This document shows positions 1 through 12,140 of a stretch of 64,000 bases of DNA, piece after piece (positions within the stretch are counted from its first letter, which is position 1; each line of letters opens with the position of its first letter). Made by a program: the position numbers and the translations under genes. The DNA lies in NCBI GenBank assembly GCA_043228905.1, contig JBHGNT010000001.1, forward strand, positions 6,324,001 through 6,388,000, written 5' to 3'. Under the pieces are notes generated by a model, which worked only from the letters and a program-made list of their open reading frames with translations, made no database searches and had not been told where the DNA came from. The DNA is from Azolla caroliniana. Lineage: Eukaryota; Polypodiophyta.

Positions 1-2079
1 ACTGGGTCATAAAGTCTATAGCCGAATTCCTCATGGTCGTATCCCAAAAATATGCATGGTTTGCATTTGTCATCAAGCTTGGATCTTTCATCTTTTGGGA
101 TGTGGACATAAGCCTTGCAACCAAACACTCTTAAATGTTTGTATGACACCTCCTTACCTGTCCAAACCCTATTGGGTACATCACCATCCAAAGGGATTGA
201 TAGAGATAGATTTATGAGGTCAATGACAGTCCTCATTGCTTCACCCCAAAAAGATTTTGGTAATTTTGAGTGGGATAGCATGCATCTTATCCGCTCACAA
301 ATTGTCCTATTCATCCTCTCAGCCACGCCATTGTGCTGAGGTGTTTTCGGGACACTTCTCTCTAGTCTAATACCATGGTCAGGACAATATTCCTGAAATT
401 GTCCCTAATATTCACCGCCGTTATCGAAACGGATACATTTCAACTTTCTTCCTGTTTCTCTTTCCACACTTACATGAAAGTTCCTAAAGATTTCAAACAC
501 TTGATCTTTAGTCTTTAATGCAAAGCACCACAACTTCCTCGAGAAGTCATCGATAAACTTGACAAAGTACAATGCTCCCCCAAGAGTTGTATCTTTCATA
601 TAGCACAAGTTCGTGTGCACCAATTCCAATGGCTGAAATTTTCTTTTGGGGGATAGGTGTTGAAAGGCAACTCTGTGTTGTTTGCCAGCCAAGCAAACAA
701 CACAAGTTTCTAAGTGCATACCTCTTATCTCAGGTAGGATGTTCTTTCTAGCTAGCACCTCGAATCCTTTTTGACTCATGTGCCCAGTCTCTTGTGCCAC
801 AATTCAATAGGGACTTCCTTATCGGCTACATTCACCTCGACACCATAGCATGCATTACATAGAGGGAATTGTCTTTTAGGCATCTTGCTAATACTAGCGA
901 GCCTTTGATGAGCTTCCATTTTCCTTCACCGAAGGAATTTGTGTAACCCTCATCATCAAGATTACCGGCTGAAATAATATTCAGCCGAATGTCCGGTACA
1001 TGCCTAACATCATTTAATACTAGTTTGCGACCCGTGTTCATGGTTAGAATTATATTTCCTATGCCAACAACCTCTGTTATGCCGTTGTTAGCCATTTTGA
1101 CTTTGCCAAAGTCACCACCAACATATGACGAGGACATCTCTCGGTATGGAGTAATGTGATACGAGGCTCCCGAGTCAATAATCCAATCAGTTTGTTGGCA
1201 TGCTAAGCTAACACATGCGTCATCACAAGCAATGACAATGTCGCCATCACAAGTGGCTGTAGTGGGGTCATTGCTCTTATTATCGGTGGTTCCTTTCTTT
1301 TGGTCTTTCTTTTACTTCCAACATTTTCTCTCATAATGGTTTGGACCACCACAATAACGACATGAAAAATCTTTCTTGAAGTCTTTTCTACTTCTAGACT
1401 TTGACCTCCCCTTAGAATTAGTTCAATGATTTTGTGGACCCCTAGCATGGTTTCTTCCTCTAGAGGAGTTGTTTTCTATGACTAAGGCTTTATGGTCAAA
1501 GTTGGACTCATGCTCCTTTCGTCGTGTTTTTTCATGTAGAAGATTCAACTTAAGCATGTCCAATGTTAGGTCCTTTTGTTGCATTGCACTCCCAAGCGTC
1601 ACAACAAGGGTTTCCTAACTATCTGGGAGAGCCCCTAACAATAACAAGATCAACACCTCATTTGCTAGAGGTATATCTAGAGAGTCAGTTTGACATATAA
1701 GTCCTTGAAACGTATTAAGATGCTCTGCCATACTAGAGCCATCTTGATACCTAAGTCTTACAAGTTTCCTAAACACGGAGACCCTATTCAAAGCATTTTT
1801 TGTCTGAAACATACTCTCGATTTTTCTCCATAACTCGTTTGCTTTGGTTTCATCACAGAAATTGTTATCTAGACTCATGTCTATGAAACATCGGATGTAT
1901 GCATATGTGTTTAGATGCATGGCATCCCAGGTTAATGTATCTATGTTCTCGAGTTTGCTCGTACCATGTAGTACGGGCAACCACATGTCCTTACATACCA
2001 ACATGTCCCTCATTTTGGACTTCCAAATGGGATAGTTGGATCTCGTCAGTTTAATCATCCCGCCTAATGATTCATCCAT
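1..2079 (-). pseudogene. copia gag-protease-integrase remnant, broken by stops and a frameshift
   Basis: The polyprotein start is the ATG at 2079, about 30 bases after the primer site. The gag part carries the usual N-terminal retrotransposon gag fold region. It is interrupted by TAG at 1615-1617, TGA at 1423-1425 and TAA at 1312-1314. The zinc knuckle (about 1370-1325) and the protease DSGAS motif (about 1180-1165) lie in the same frame. Near 783-787 a one-base loss shifts the frame inside the HxxxH-type pre-integrase region. The integrase core continues past a TAG at 405-407, and the frame stays open from there towards position 1, including the conserved GGEY and NGVAER-like integrase motifs. 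These breaks are directly visible, and no functional product is expected. Confidence 0.9.
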
Positions 2080-2105
2080 ATTCCAAGTCTTTGCAGAGGT
2101 ATGAA

Positions 2106-2121
2106 CCTCGCTCTAATACCA
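2106..2121 (-). other. tRNA-Met-type primer-binding site of the copia element
   Basis: On the minus strand the stretch next to the LTR reads TGGTATTAGAGCGAGG. This is close to the initiator-methionine tRNA primer site (TGGTATCAGAGC) common in plant copia elements. It sits two bases inside the CA end of the LTR and about 30 bases before the gag start. Confidence 0.85.
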
Positions 2122-2123
2122 TT

Positions 2124-2864
2124 TGTTAGGAATATGGAGTGGAATCGGGATGACTAAAATTTCAAACACAATTAACACTTGATAAACAATAGATGAAACC
2201 ACAAGACGAAAATGAGAGAGCAAACCGAGATTTAACGTGGAAAACCCAAAATTGGGAAAAACCACGGGAACTTTAGGTTCCGAAACAAATTCACTATTTT
2301 CTGAGTATGCAAAGGTGTTGACGGCCTCTAGAGCTTACTTTAGAGATATGCACATATATTTCAAGGCCACCGCCTTTGATACAATATTCACCCTACCAGA
2401 TAGTATAAACAACAGAAAAAAAACCAAAAACATAGAACAAATAAACCTATTACAAGTGGACAGAAGAGTTGTTGTGACTCTTTTGGGTAGTCCAGACAAC
2501 ACCTCACTAGATCTCCGTCTTTACACTTGCAACGAGTTCTCGCTCTCGATCACCCTGTTCTCGAGCTCTCACACTTGTTTATGTTTTCTTGCAGAAGCTT
2601 TGTTGTGTTTTTCTCACACACCTCTTCTTCTCGAATCTCTATTTTTCAGCCTTAGTTTTGTTCACTCATGTGCAATTTTTCTCTGTAACGCGCTCTGCTT
2701 TCTCTGTCTTTATCTCAGTTTTTTCCCTCTGTGCGTTTTTCTGTCTATACTTTCTTTTTATCAGCCTTTTTGGAGTAACGTCTCCTCTTTTCGTATCTAC
2801 ATTCACACATAGACATACAAAACACACACACACAAGAAGAAAAAAGGACACATAAAAAACGTAC

Positions 2865-2898
<34 letters not shown>

Positions 2899-3136
2899 TA
2901 AACATATAACTTTTTCCTTTCTTTAGCTCTAAGTCGATTCGGCGTCCAGCCGAATCTGCGCTCAGCCTGAATCGATGCTCAACCGATTCAACACTCAACC
3001 CGAATGAGTACCCAGCCGATTCGACACTGAGTTGGTAGCTAGCTCTCAGCCAACTCCATGTCATGGGCTCCACTTGAGTGGATAGACCCAACAACGTGTA
3101 CCATCTTGTAACCGCCAATCCACCCAAGGTGCAACA
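2124..3136 (-). repeat. 5' LTR of the copia element (about 1.0 kb)
   Basis: The right-hand boundary on the minus strand (position 2124) is the CTAACA end directly before the primer site. The other end is placed at 3136, where the minus strand begins TGTTGCACC, giving TG...CA termini and about 1013 bp. The 2124 end is secure. The 3136 end is inferred from the TG start alone, because the second LTR is outside the window. Inside are an (AT)n run at about 2866-2894, a pyrimidine-rich stretch at 2540-2790 and several copies of a short GCCGATTC-like unit at about 2930-3030. Confidence 0.75.
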
Positions 3137-5391
3137 TTCGTTTTCAATGGCAATCTAAGACACGGAGCAAGTGGATGAAGACATATCATCTCACAAACAA
3201 AGGCCCTTTGGTGTTTCAAATACGAGAAGTGGTTTAGAGAAATGTCATATCGCCATATAGAAGAAGTGCATTAACATCTCTAAAGAGGTCAATATGTTCT
3301 ATGAGACTAGAATAATATACCTCTTATAGATTGTTTGCTATACATAGTACAATGAGACCTTTTGACTTCCTTTCAATATATAATAGGCACCCTTGAGAAC
3401 TTGCTTTTAAAGAATGGATCTTCTAAAACTCTCTGAGGTAGAGCGCTACACATGTTTAGAATTTTTTCATAAGAGTCCTTTTTCTGTTCATGCATTCAAC
3501 GGGTTTTTTTGTTACTAGAACGCAAATGCATGCATTATGTCCCTCTTTCTCCAATACAATTATATAGCGCTAATCTTAAGAATGTCGACCTCAATATAAT
3601 TAAAATCTATCTATCACAATGGGCAACAAATTTTATGGCATGGAGACGTGAGAAAGAGAAAGGTTAAAATAGAAGACGCGAGTGAGCATGGACGAAAATG
3701 ATTTGATTGGAATATATTATCTTGAAAGACAATATAAAGAGACATTACAAAATAGAGAGTACTAGCATATAGATGTTTTGTGGATGGTACTACACGTAAG
3801 TTATTTATGGGATAACACATTGAATTGTCGAGAATCGCATTAAATGAAACTTTGCTTTTACATTTAAATGTTTGCAAGTAGATAGTCTCCAAATTATGAG
3901 CACATGGAGAGTAGGGCCTCCTACATCAATTATGACATTTAAATGCCATGGCTACTTATATTTTCACTTTTAGAAGGCGAAGTAAACTTAGATAGAGACA
4001 TAAACACGACTCGTAATCCATAGCTTAATATATGACACCCTTGTGGGCTCGACATTCGATAAGATGACAAATTAGTTTATGGCTTGATGTACACATATCC
4101 CTTTTCTTGGCATCATTTCTACATATATTTGGAGCATTTCTAATCAATGCATGCAACAAGAACGCAAATCGTATTGTAGGAAGAACGTGTCTTTATGACT
4201 TCTTGTTTTTCACTTAACATTATGGTAACAAATGTTACCGAAACCCAAAAGACAACATTCATAGGGCAAATCATCGAGAGACTATGTTCAAACTACATAA
4301 TAACAAACAAAATGATGATGAATTTCTAACCCCAATATATGCTATACAAACCAAAGTGAGCAATGCTCTACATATCATAGCCAATGCGTATGAGAAGGTT
4401 TTGCTTGCCTTCATGGGACCCAAGAACTAGGCAACAAATGAAAAACTTTCTGATTGTCCTTCTTATTGGTGGATCACATAAACAAGTGATGTGAAAGCCT
4501 GCATAGGTTCCTAAGCCCTACCATCTCCATCACATGATTCTTTTCATGAATGTGTTTGAAACAATACATTTCAAAATGTAAATTTTTATATTTAATATGT
4601 TTGAGAATAAAATGGTAAGGCAAAACATGTAAACCATGCAATGCAATACGTTCGAAAATCAAACCTAGAAAGTGAAATTTCTACTCATAAATGCTTTCGG
4701 TGCATGTTGTATGCTAAATGCAATCTTCCTCAAGAGAAGACCATTCGGGTTAGATGGAATTTTATTATCGTGTATTTTAGACACGGAAACATCTTCGGGA
4801 GAGGCATAGCATTTATACATGCAATACAAAAGTCTTGTCATGTTATTAATGTCAATAAATCCGTATAGTTATAGAATTAATTGCATTGTGTAACTCACAA
4901 TTGATTTCTAGTGAACTCATATAGTGCATCCCATAGTAAATGATATCAAATCAATATTGAAATTTCATGACGAGAGCCCCCAAAGGCTTTTCATTTAGTA
5001 ACTCTGAAAATTATTTTGTATGTGAAGATCATAACATGGTGGCGCATTAGATACTATTGTTGACAAACCTTTGTGCCTTGGCACTCAATTATGGAATATG
5101 AATTAGAGGACCTAAAATAGTAGTACAAAGAAGAGGCATATGGTGTTATACTCTTTAAATTTCAATTGTTGCATAAATCACAAAGTGAGAGGTCATATCT
5201 CTTCAAATGGTTGCATGGTTTGGTCATGAAGTATTAAGTTTGATTCTCATGGAATGAATGTTTCAACTAACAAGGTAAAGAGAATTGAGCAATGACAATG
5301 GTGGATCATATGTATATTTTACAAACATGTTACTCCTTAAGAAATTCATGTACAAATACAATCATGGTAGCCCTTTTCCCTTACAATTTGT
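3137..5391. other. AT-rich intergenic stretch, no gene seen
   Basis: This DNA separates the retrotransposon LTR from the stop codon of the CFL1-like gene. Only short open frames without family signatures occur on either strand. No tRNA, clear transposon terminus or long repeat was recognised. The last 100-200 bases before 5392 probably hold the 3' untranslated region of the CFL1-like gene. Confidence 0.6.
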
Positions 5392-6941
5392 CTAAAGCTC
5401 CAAGCCTAATGATTTCCTTTTGTGCATAGTGTTGCCTTGACAATTTGTATCGATGACATGGCTTCCACACTTGGGGCATTTAGGTTCTGACCTCAAGAGC
5501 ATGACATACATTAGACAACATGGGCAACCCACAATCACCATGCTATTGTTACACGCATCTTTGTCATATTGGTTGTTGTCAACATGGTCTAGGTTGTATG
5601 GCGGAAAAGTCTCCTTCATCAAATGAGAGTTAACGTTAGTAAGAGGACCAAAAGACGACAAGTTCAAGTTAAGTTCCAAATTAGCTTCTTGGGTGGGGGA
5701 GCTCGATATCTTGTTTTTCTTGGAAGCATATGGATAAGAAGTGCTACCACTAGCGAGGGACAATGTCGGATTGACATCAAGGCAAAGTTGTCCATGTTGT
5801 TGTGCCGAGGAGGCAGACATGGGTCGAGCATGTTGCGATGATACATCTTTCGTTGGTTCTAATGTGGAGGATTCACTTGGGTCATTGAGAGTTGTAGCCC
5901 TCAAAGCGGAGTTGACGAAGTATACTTCTCCAGTCTACGACAAAACATAGAGAAACTTCATATGACCTTGGTTCTTAAATAATAAAAGCATGGTAATATG
6001 ATCATGCGAAAAACCAAGGAATTTCAAAGCAAACATGAAAAACTATGACAACCTAAAAACATATAAGGTATAAGAAACAAAGTCACTTTAAAGGGGGAGA
6101 TTGGTCCTTCCCTATATTGGTGGGAGGCTCATTATAACGATGGAATTACATGGATATTTATATAAGGGCACCTAAAGACTAGGTACCAAGTTGTCAATCC
6201 ACATAGTGTTTATATGTATGTATATCAATGGAATTACATGGATATGTATATGGAGGGCACTTAAAGACTAGGTACCAAGTAGCCAATCCACATATTGTTT
6301 GTATTTATATATACCTTAAGATCGAGGCATTTCTCCCAACCCGTCCTCCGAGGAACACAATGGTGGGCATCATCCAACGGATCCACACCAGTCATTAGCT
6401 CCGACTCCGACTTTGAATTCGATGACCCTAGGATACAATCCGACGACCAAGACGACGATAACAAAGAGTTAGGAGGACCTGGGGGTGGTTTCGTGATAGG
6501 CAATACCTCGACAAGGCCAACATCGGCGCAAGAATTTGTAATGGTTTCTTGGTTGCCGAATAGATCGAGTGTGGTGTTAGCCGTGAGGGAAGTATGAGGT
6601 GCGATTATATTATTCGACGAGGGCGGTGTTTGATGGTCATCGAATTGGCTAAGCATGAGTTGGAGGATGTCGCGGGAGTCATTTTCGTTCCATGGCCTCT
6701 TCAATGGGTTGGTGGTGATGTTATAAGTAGAAGGGGAGGATGAAGGGATGGTGGTGTCTCTATTGGTGGTGGTGGTGGGGATTGTTGGGAGGTTGTTTAT
6801 GTTGATGGCTAAGTTGGGGCTGAGGGAGACCATGGTGGTGTTGTGATTATTATGGGTAGTAGTATTGGTATGATTATGGGGCCATTGGCAACTTGATTCT
6901 TGTTGGAGTTGTAGTTGTTGTTGTAAGGCAATGGTGGCCAT
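5392..6941 (-). CDS. CFL1: CFL1-like WW-domain protein with EAR-type motif (2 exons)
   Basis: Two exons, 6941-6315 and 5934-5392, join in phase 0 (donor GTATAT after CTTAAG, acceptor GTAG before ACTGG) to give 389 residues. The junction lies inside a WW-like domain: GWEKCLDLK ends exon 1 and TGEVYFVN begins exon 2 (about residues 198-225). The N-terminal 190 residues are low-complexity (Q, N, T, S, P). Exon 2 carries LELNLNL (about residues 295-301), an LxLxL EAR-type repression motif. Near the C-terminus is a CX2C...CX2C pair (Cys346/349 and 362/365) of the kind seen in plant CFL1 (Curly Flag Leaf1) relatives. In Arabidopsis and rice, CFL1 binds an HD-ZIP IV factor and lowers cuticle formation. 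The same nuclear co-repressor role is inferred here. The second tryptophan of a canonical WW domain is absent, so proline-ligand binding is doubtful. Confidence 0.85.
6141..6316. repeat. 88-bp diverged tandem duplication in CFL1-like intron
   Basis: A unit starting TGGAATTACATGGATAT at 6141 recurs at 6229 with a few substitutions. Both copies share GACTAGGTACCAAGT and CAATCCACATA blocks. The second copy runs up to the intron's 5' splice site at 6314. Confidence 0.85.
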
Positions 6942-7122
6942 GGAGTGAGCTATGAGATAGTAGAAGAAATTAGATTGGAGAGAGAGAGAGAGAGAGAGAG
7001 TTCTAACAAGTGATCTTCTTCTCCATTTAGCTTAGCTTAGCTTATTATCTTCTTCTCCTTTTGTCTATGTATATATACATGTATAAATAGAGAGAATAGA
7101 GAGAGGGGGGGGGGGGGGGGGG
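6942..7122 (-). promoter_or_regulatory. Probable promoter and CT-rich 5' leader of the CFL1-like gene
   Basis: Upstream of the ATG, on the coding (minus) strand, lie a (TC)n tract (6978-7000), a small AGCTTAGCTTA repeat near 7028-7044 and a TATATATAC element at about 7069-7079. The last is a plausible TATA box roughly 130 bases from the start codon. Just upstream is an 18-base homopolymer (G on plus, C on the coding strand) at 7105-7122. CT-rich leaders are common in plant genes. Function is inferred from position only. Confidence 0.5.
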
Positions 7123-10100
7123 TGGACAATAAAGATCCTTTTGTGAAACCTCTTCTTCCTTGTTTTTCTTTTTCTTTTTCTCTTAGTTTTCCTCATTTGA
7201 TTTTATGGTTATTTTATTATCTATTTAATATGTATATGCATGTATATTAAATTGTAGCCTATTTTCAACCCCCTTGCTTTGCACATGAATGAAACTCATA
7301 ATACTGTCTTTCATAATTAAGGCCTCTCTTGAAAGGGCAAGTGGTGTGATGATGGTGGTGTTACTGGTGCAAAGGGCCTAGAATGTGTGTTAAGTTCATT
7401 GAATAAGAAAAGAAAAGAAAAATACTACACTCTTAAGAGCATTGGAGTTCTCTTTTGGACTAGTGTAAAAAACATGTGTTTTCAGCTTGGCCTTTCTGGT
7501 TTCCGGCCTTTGATGGTTCTAATTACCCACACCAGGCACACTTCATTGCACAAACATGCCTTTTGCAATAAACTCATGATCTATCCATACCATATGCCTT
7601 TCGTAACAAGCCCGTCGTATCAGTGTGTTGAATTTATCATGACCTCGTGATTCCTTTTCTTCAACATTATCAATGAACCTGTTTGTTTCTCTCTATAGCC
7701 CCAAATTCATGAATTTGAGTGAACCCAAGTTCAACCATTGCTTGTCATGTGCACAACCCCATTCCATAGATCATGTTTGGCACTTGTTGTGAACATTACT
7801 AACCAAGTCAATTAGGATTCATTGTCCCTAATTAGTCCAAACCATATATATAATCTATTGTGATTTTTTCTAGTTGAAATCTTGCCTCAAGCGTCCATTA
7901 TAAATTGATGCATAGGTGGAATATACATTCATTAAGCTTGAGAGAAACAAATTCTTGCCAATTGATAGCATCATTAGAAGAACTTTGACATACTTTACAT
8001 GGAACACGTCACGCCATTGATAGCTCAACATATGTTAATGAGCTAGTAACAGTGATATCTTGTGTCTTCATTTTTGTCTTGTTTCAAAGATACATCTATT
8101 TCAATTTTGCTTCCAATAATTTGACCTATGAAAAATTATATTTACACATGTACAAACATATTGTATGATTGGTTTGGGTCATCTATCTTAAAGGATACAA
8201 AAGTGTGTCTTTTTTCCATCAAAATTGCTAAGATGCTCTTTCCAATACTCGACATGCTAATGGTCCATCCATTAGAAACAAGTAATACATAGAAACAAAG
8301 AGGTATATGGGAAGTATCCTTTGGTCATCATTTCACTTAGACATTCGATAACCTTATGGATAATGGAATACATATCACATATTGTTTTTCTCACATTGAT
8401 GGACATGTCAAATTAGTATTGACGTTTCAAAGCTTATCTACAGAAAAGCATCAAAGATGGTATCATACTTTCTTGAATGGATGCAAGTTGACAAATATAA
8501 TCCTTAACGCAAGAACATGATATGATTCTAGCATATGATCATTTGAAGTCATTTGTGTTAGTGTCTAAACTCGATACCAAATACTCATTCTCTACCATTT
8601 CAAGATAGCATTTTGTAGAACTACCCTTTTAGAGTAAATAAATTGGTGAGGTTACTTTCCTTAGTGCAAAAAGGTTTAAAAAGCAAAATGTGATGATTTG
8701 AAGAAAATTTTAGTATGTGGCTGTTTTGTCCTTTAGCAATCTTGAATTGAAGGGACACGAGATTTACTTAAATAAGTTTTGACGGCTATTCAAAACTGGT
8801 AATCCAAATGAAGTCATTTGGGAGGGGGGGGAGAGGGCAATAAAGTTAAGTTAAGACTCTCGGAATTGTAAGCCATTGAACGGTATTGAAAGAATAGTGG
8901 AATAAGTAACTATGCATCAATTATTTGGTTGTACGATCGTTCTGACTCACCTAATAAATGGAGCTAAACATTTATTGCACCCTCCAAGCATGTTGAGAAT
9001 TTGTTCTTAGCTTTGATTTGATGATGTTGGCACGAGGTTCCTCTCACGATAGTCAAAATAATTTGTTAGGCATAACAATGGAAATATTTCATACGCTCTA
9101 ATGTTTACACTCTTTTCTAAGACATAAAGTCGGCATATCATGGAATCAATACTAGTAAGATCGAGTGGTCATAAAGTCTACTGGAAAGTTTGTGGATCAT
9201 GTCACATCCAACCCTTGAATCCATACATATGCACACATAGCATGCACCTTTTTCATGTAAGCACTTAATGGAACTAATTAGGGCTTACATCATCTACTCT
9301 TCAATGTACATGTTTTCCATCTAATATCAAACATGCAATAAATGAAAGAGATTGATTGCTAATAAAATCTTAACTATAATTTACAATAAAAAAATATTTT
9401 GCATTCACTATAGACACGCGCATGCACATGCAATGCAAAACAAATTAGACTAACTAAACCATGAAAGAACTCATTATTTAGAGACATGTGTTCCCTTTTG
9501 TGTGCATAACAAGGGCCCATTTGCAAATGTTGCAATGTGTGTTGTTAAGTCTACATAATGATTGAGGATGATAGTTATATGGATGAAGAAGATAGATTGA
9601 TTATGTATGAATATATGTTTTATGATCATGTCAAGTCTAATTATTAATGCACACCCATACATATGTACATTCACATAGGTATCCTCTATATTCCAATATG
9701 ATGTTGTTCATTTTACACAAATTTGCATTTGGCGCAAAAGATTAGTTTACAAAATCCATGAAATCGCCCATGGTAAAAAATGTAAGTTGTATCATACATC
9801 CATGTGAATTATAGAACCATGCTACTAAGCTATGTTGGTTGTTAGTTTATTTGAATGTGAATTAAGGTATAACAACCAAATATCCTCTCATTCCTTGGTT
9901 ATTTATAACCCAAAAAATGGTAACGAGGGAATAGAAGCAATAGTCAAAGAACAGACTTAGCATGGAAATGATATTTGGTTGCATACAAAATATGCGTTAT
10001 TCATGGTCAATAGTAAGCTTCTTATGGATTAAGTGTTTCAGGTTTACTTTCCCTTTGGCAATCCCTTGTTGTTTGTTAACCATCTCTCATGATAATATTG

Positions 10101-12094
10101 AAGAGCATGGCCATGTTTCTAATCTTTGTGGGTTTTCACCTCAATTTGAGGTTTCCCAAGAGTGACATCTAATGAAGCAATGAGAATATAGTAGGACAAC
10201 ATTGGACATTTTTCTTATCTATCTATAGCCCATGCTTATGACAAATGTGAAGTACATAGGAATGGAAAACATAGAAAGTGTCACTCATATGTATTTGTGG
10301 TAATGGCAAGTCTGCCCCCTTATAGTTTCAATAACATAATACACAAAGCACTAGACCTTGGGTCAAAGTTTCTCCAAATTCTTATTATGTTTCTATGGTC
10401 TCTATTGGATGAATAATTATAACAAATTTGGCAATAATAACCCATAAAAAAATGAATGAATAACTTTAATTATTGCCCAATAATAATCAAAGTCATTCAT
10501 ATTCATCTTTGTGTTTAATAAAAAACAACAATAAAATTCTTTAAAGCAGTATTGTAAATTTGACCAACGAACTTATGATATTTGTAGACTGACAAGAGCG
10601 ACAAGGGGTAGCCTTGATATTACCGAAAACATTGATATGTACTTTTCTTATTTTCCCTTACTCCAAGTGTGTACTTACTTTTCTTTGTGCTCACATTTAT
10701 TGGTAACATATTTTGAATAAGGTAGACTACTCAAAACATACCACCATAGGTGAGACACACAATCATCTCATTAATTACACACTATGCTTCAATGAAATTA
10801 ACACATCTTTGTAAATTTAATGTTCACTCGATAAAAAAGGTTTCCGTCGACACATGTTGGGTTGAGTGAGAGTCTATTGTAGCCAGAACCGCTTGGTAGA
10901 ACTCGGGCATCCATTCCTTGAGAATAAGAGAGGTAATGAAAAGCCTTAACTTGGGAACATAAAGAATGACAATCACATAATGCATGACTTCCAAAGAATC
11001 AATCGAGAAAATAATACAACAAAGAAAGCTAACATACAATGAGAAGAACATTAAAAGGCTAAGTTTTCTTTTCGGTACCCCATTGTTGTAATTTGTAAAT
11101 GATGTGCCATAGGTCCGGGTAAAAGCACCTCTATTTGTAACAAATGCAAAAGACTCTAAATTTTGGTAGCCTATTTATAAAGTCTTAGATGAAGGTAAAT
11201 TTATTAAGACCTTGTGATAGATGTTGATATGTAGTATGCACTTCCACAAATTATTCTGAAGATTCAATGTTTGGAAGATAAATGATCGGTCATAAGTATT
11301 AATTTTTTAGGTGCCTATTGCTCTAGAAATGGATTTAAATCCATTTAATGAGCAAGTCAATGGAATGAAAACAAGTGATATACCTTGTGATGATGATGTT
11401 GAAGTTGAATGCTACTTGTTAGTTATTAATGGCAATTTTGAAAAAGAATGCTAAAAAAAAAGTCACCCATTGGCCAACATGTAGTTTTAAAGCAAGGTAT
11501 GTTGTACACACTTACGAATCCAAAGTTTCTATGCATTTAAACGTGATCTCTTTTCTTTGTTACATGAACAACTCCTTACATCTCATTAATGTAATGCATT
11601 GAGGGTCCATGTAAATCGAAGTCATATATAGTTAGTTAGGTATAGTAACCGTACTAAGTGTCATGCTCTCTGGATGATGTGGCTCTGTATCGTATACTAA
11701 ATTAACCCCAAACATTTGACCATTTTGCTCAATGCTTTCCATGTGTAATCGTCTTTCACCATAGATGACACCATACGGGAGGAGGGTATCTCACAAATTA
11801 TTAACCTCAATCTAAATTAGTAAAAGTTGTAAGTGAGGTGTATCATTATATTTGCTTCTAATTCAAATATATGATGCACATATTTGAGTAGTCAAGGAGT
11901 GAAGAAGATTCCATAGCAATTATGTGACATTGATTACTAGCAATGTGATGACTTCACCCCCTTACCCATGACATATATTAGGATAGAAGGTGTTTCAATG
12001 CTCCAACTTCATATTGAATATGAATCTTAAACATTAATGTTGCTCCTATGAAAAAGTCACATATTTTCTAAATTGTCTAGGATTATGTATGTAT

Positions 12095-12140
<46 letters not shown>

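Larger units (their letters stand above)
1..3136 (-). mobile_element. Degenerate Ty1/copia LTR retrotransposon, 5' part (truncated by window edge)
   Basis: Read on the minus strand, the order is LTR, tRNA primer-binding site, gag, CX2CX4HX4C zinc knuckle, aspartic protease with a DSGAS active site, GAG-pre-integrase region and integrase core. This is the start of the copia order. Reverse transcriptase, RNase H and the 3' LTR would lie left of position 1, so the target-site duplication cannot be tested. Several in-frame stops and at least one frameshift show that the copy is dead. The element lies about 2.3 kb downstream of the 3' end of the CFL1-like gene, in the same orientation. Confidence 0.93.

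Noticed and set aside
115-339. Open frame on the plus strand over the retrotransposon
   Set aside because: It is the antisense of the integrase region, whose motifs are read on the minus strand.
2237-2855. Plus-strand frames with hydrophobic Phe/Leu/Cys-rich products
   Set aside because: They lie wholly inside the LTR pyrimidine tract, and the composition explains the apparent membrane character.
6295-6597. Plus-strand frame over exon 1 of the CFL1-like gene
   Set aside because: Antisense shadow of exon 1; no motif, no splice partner.
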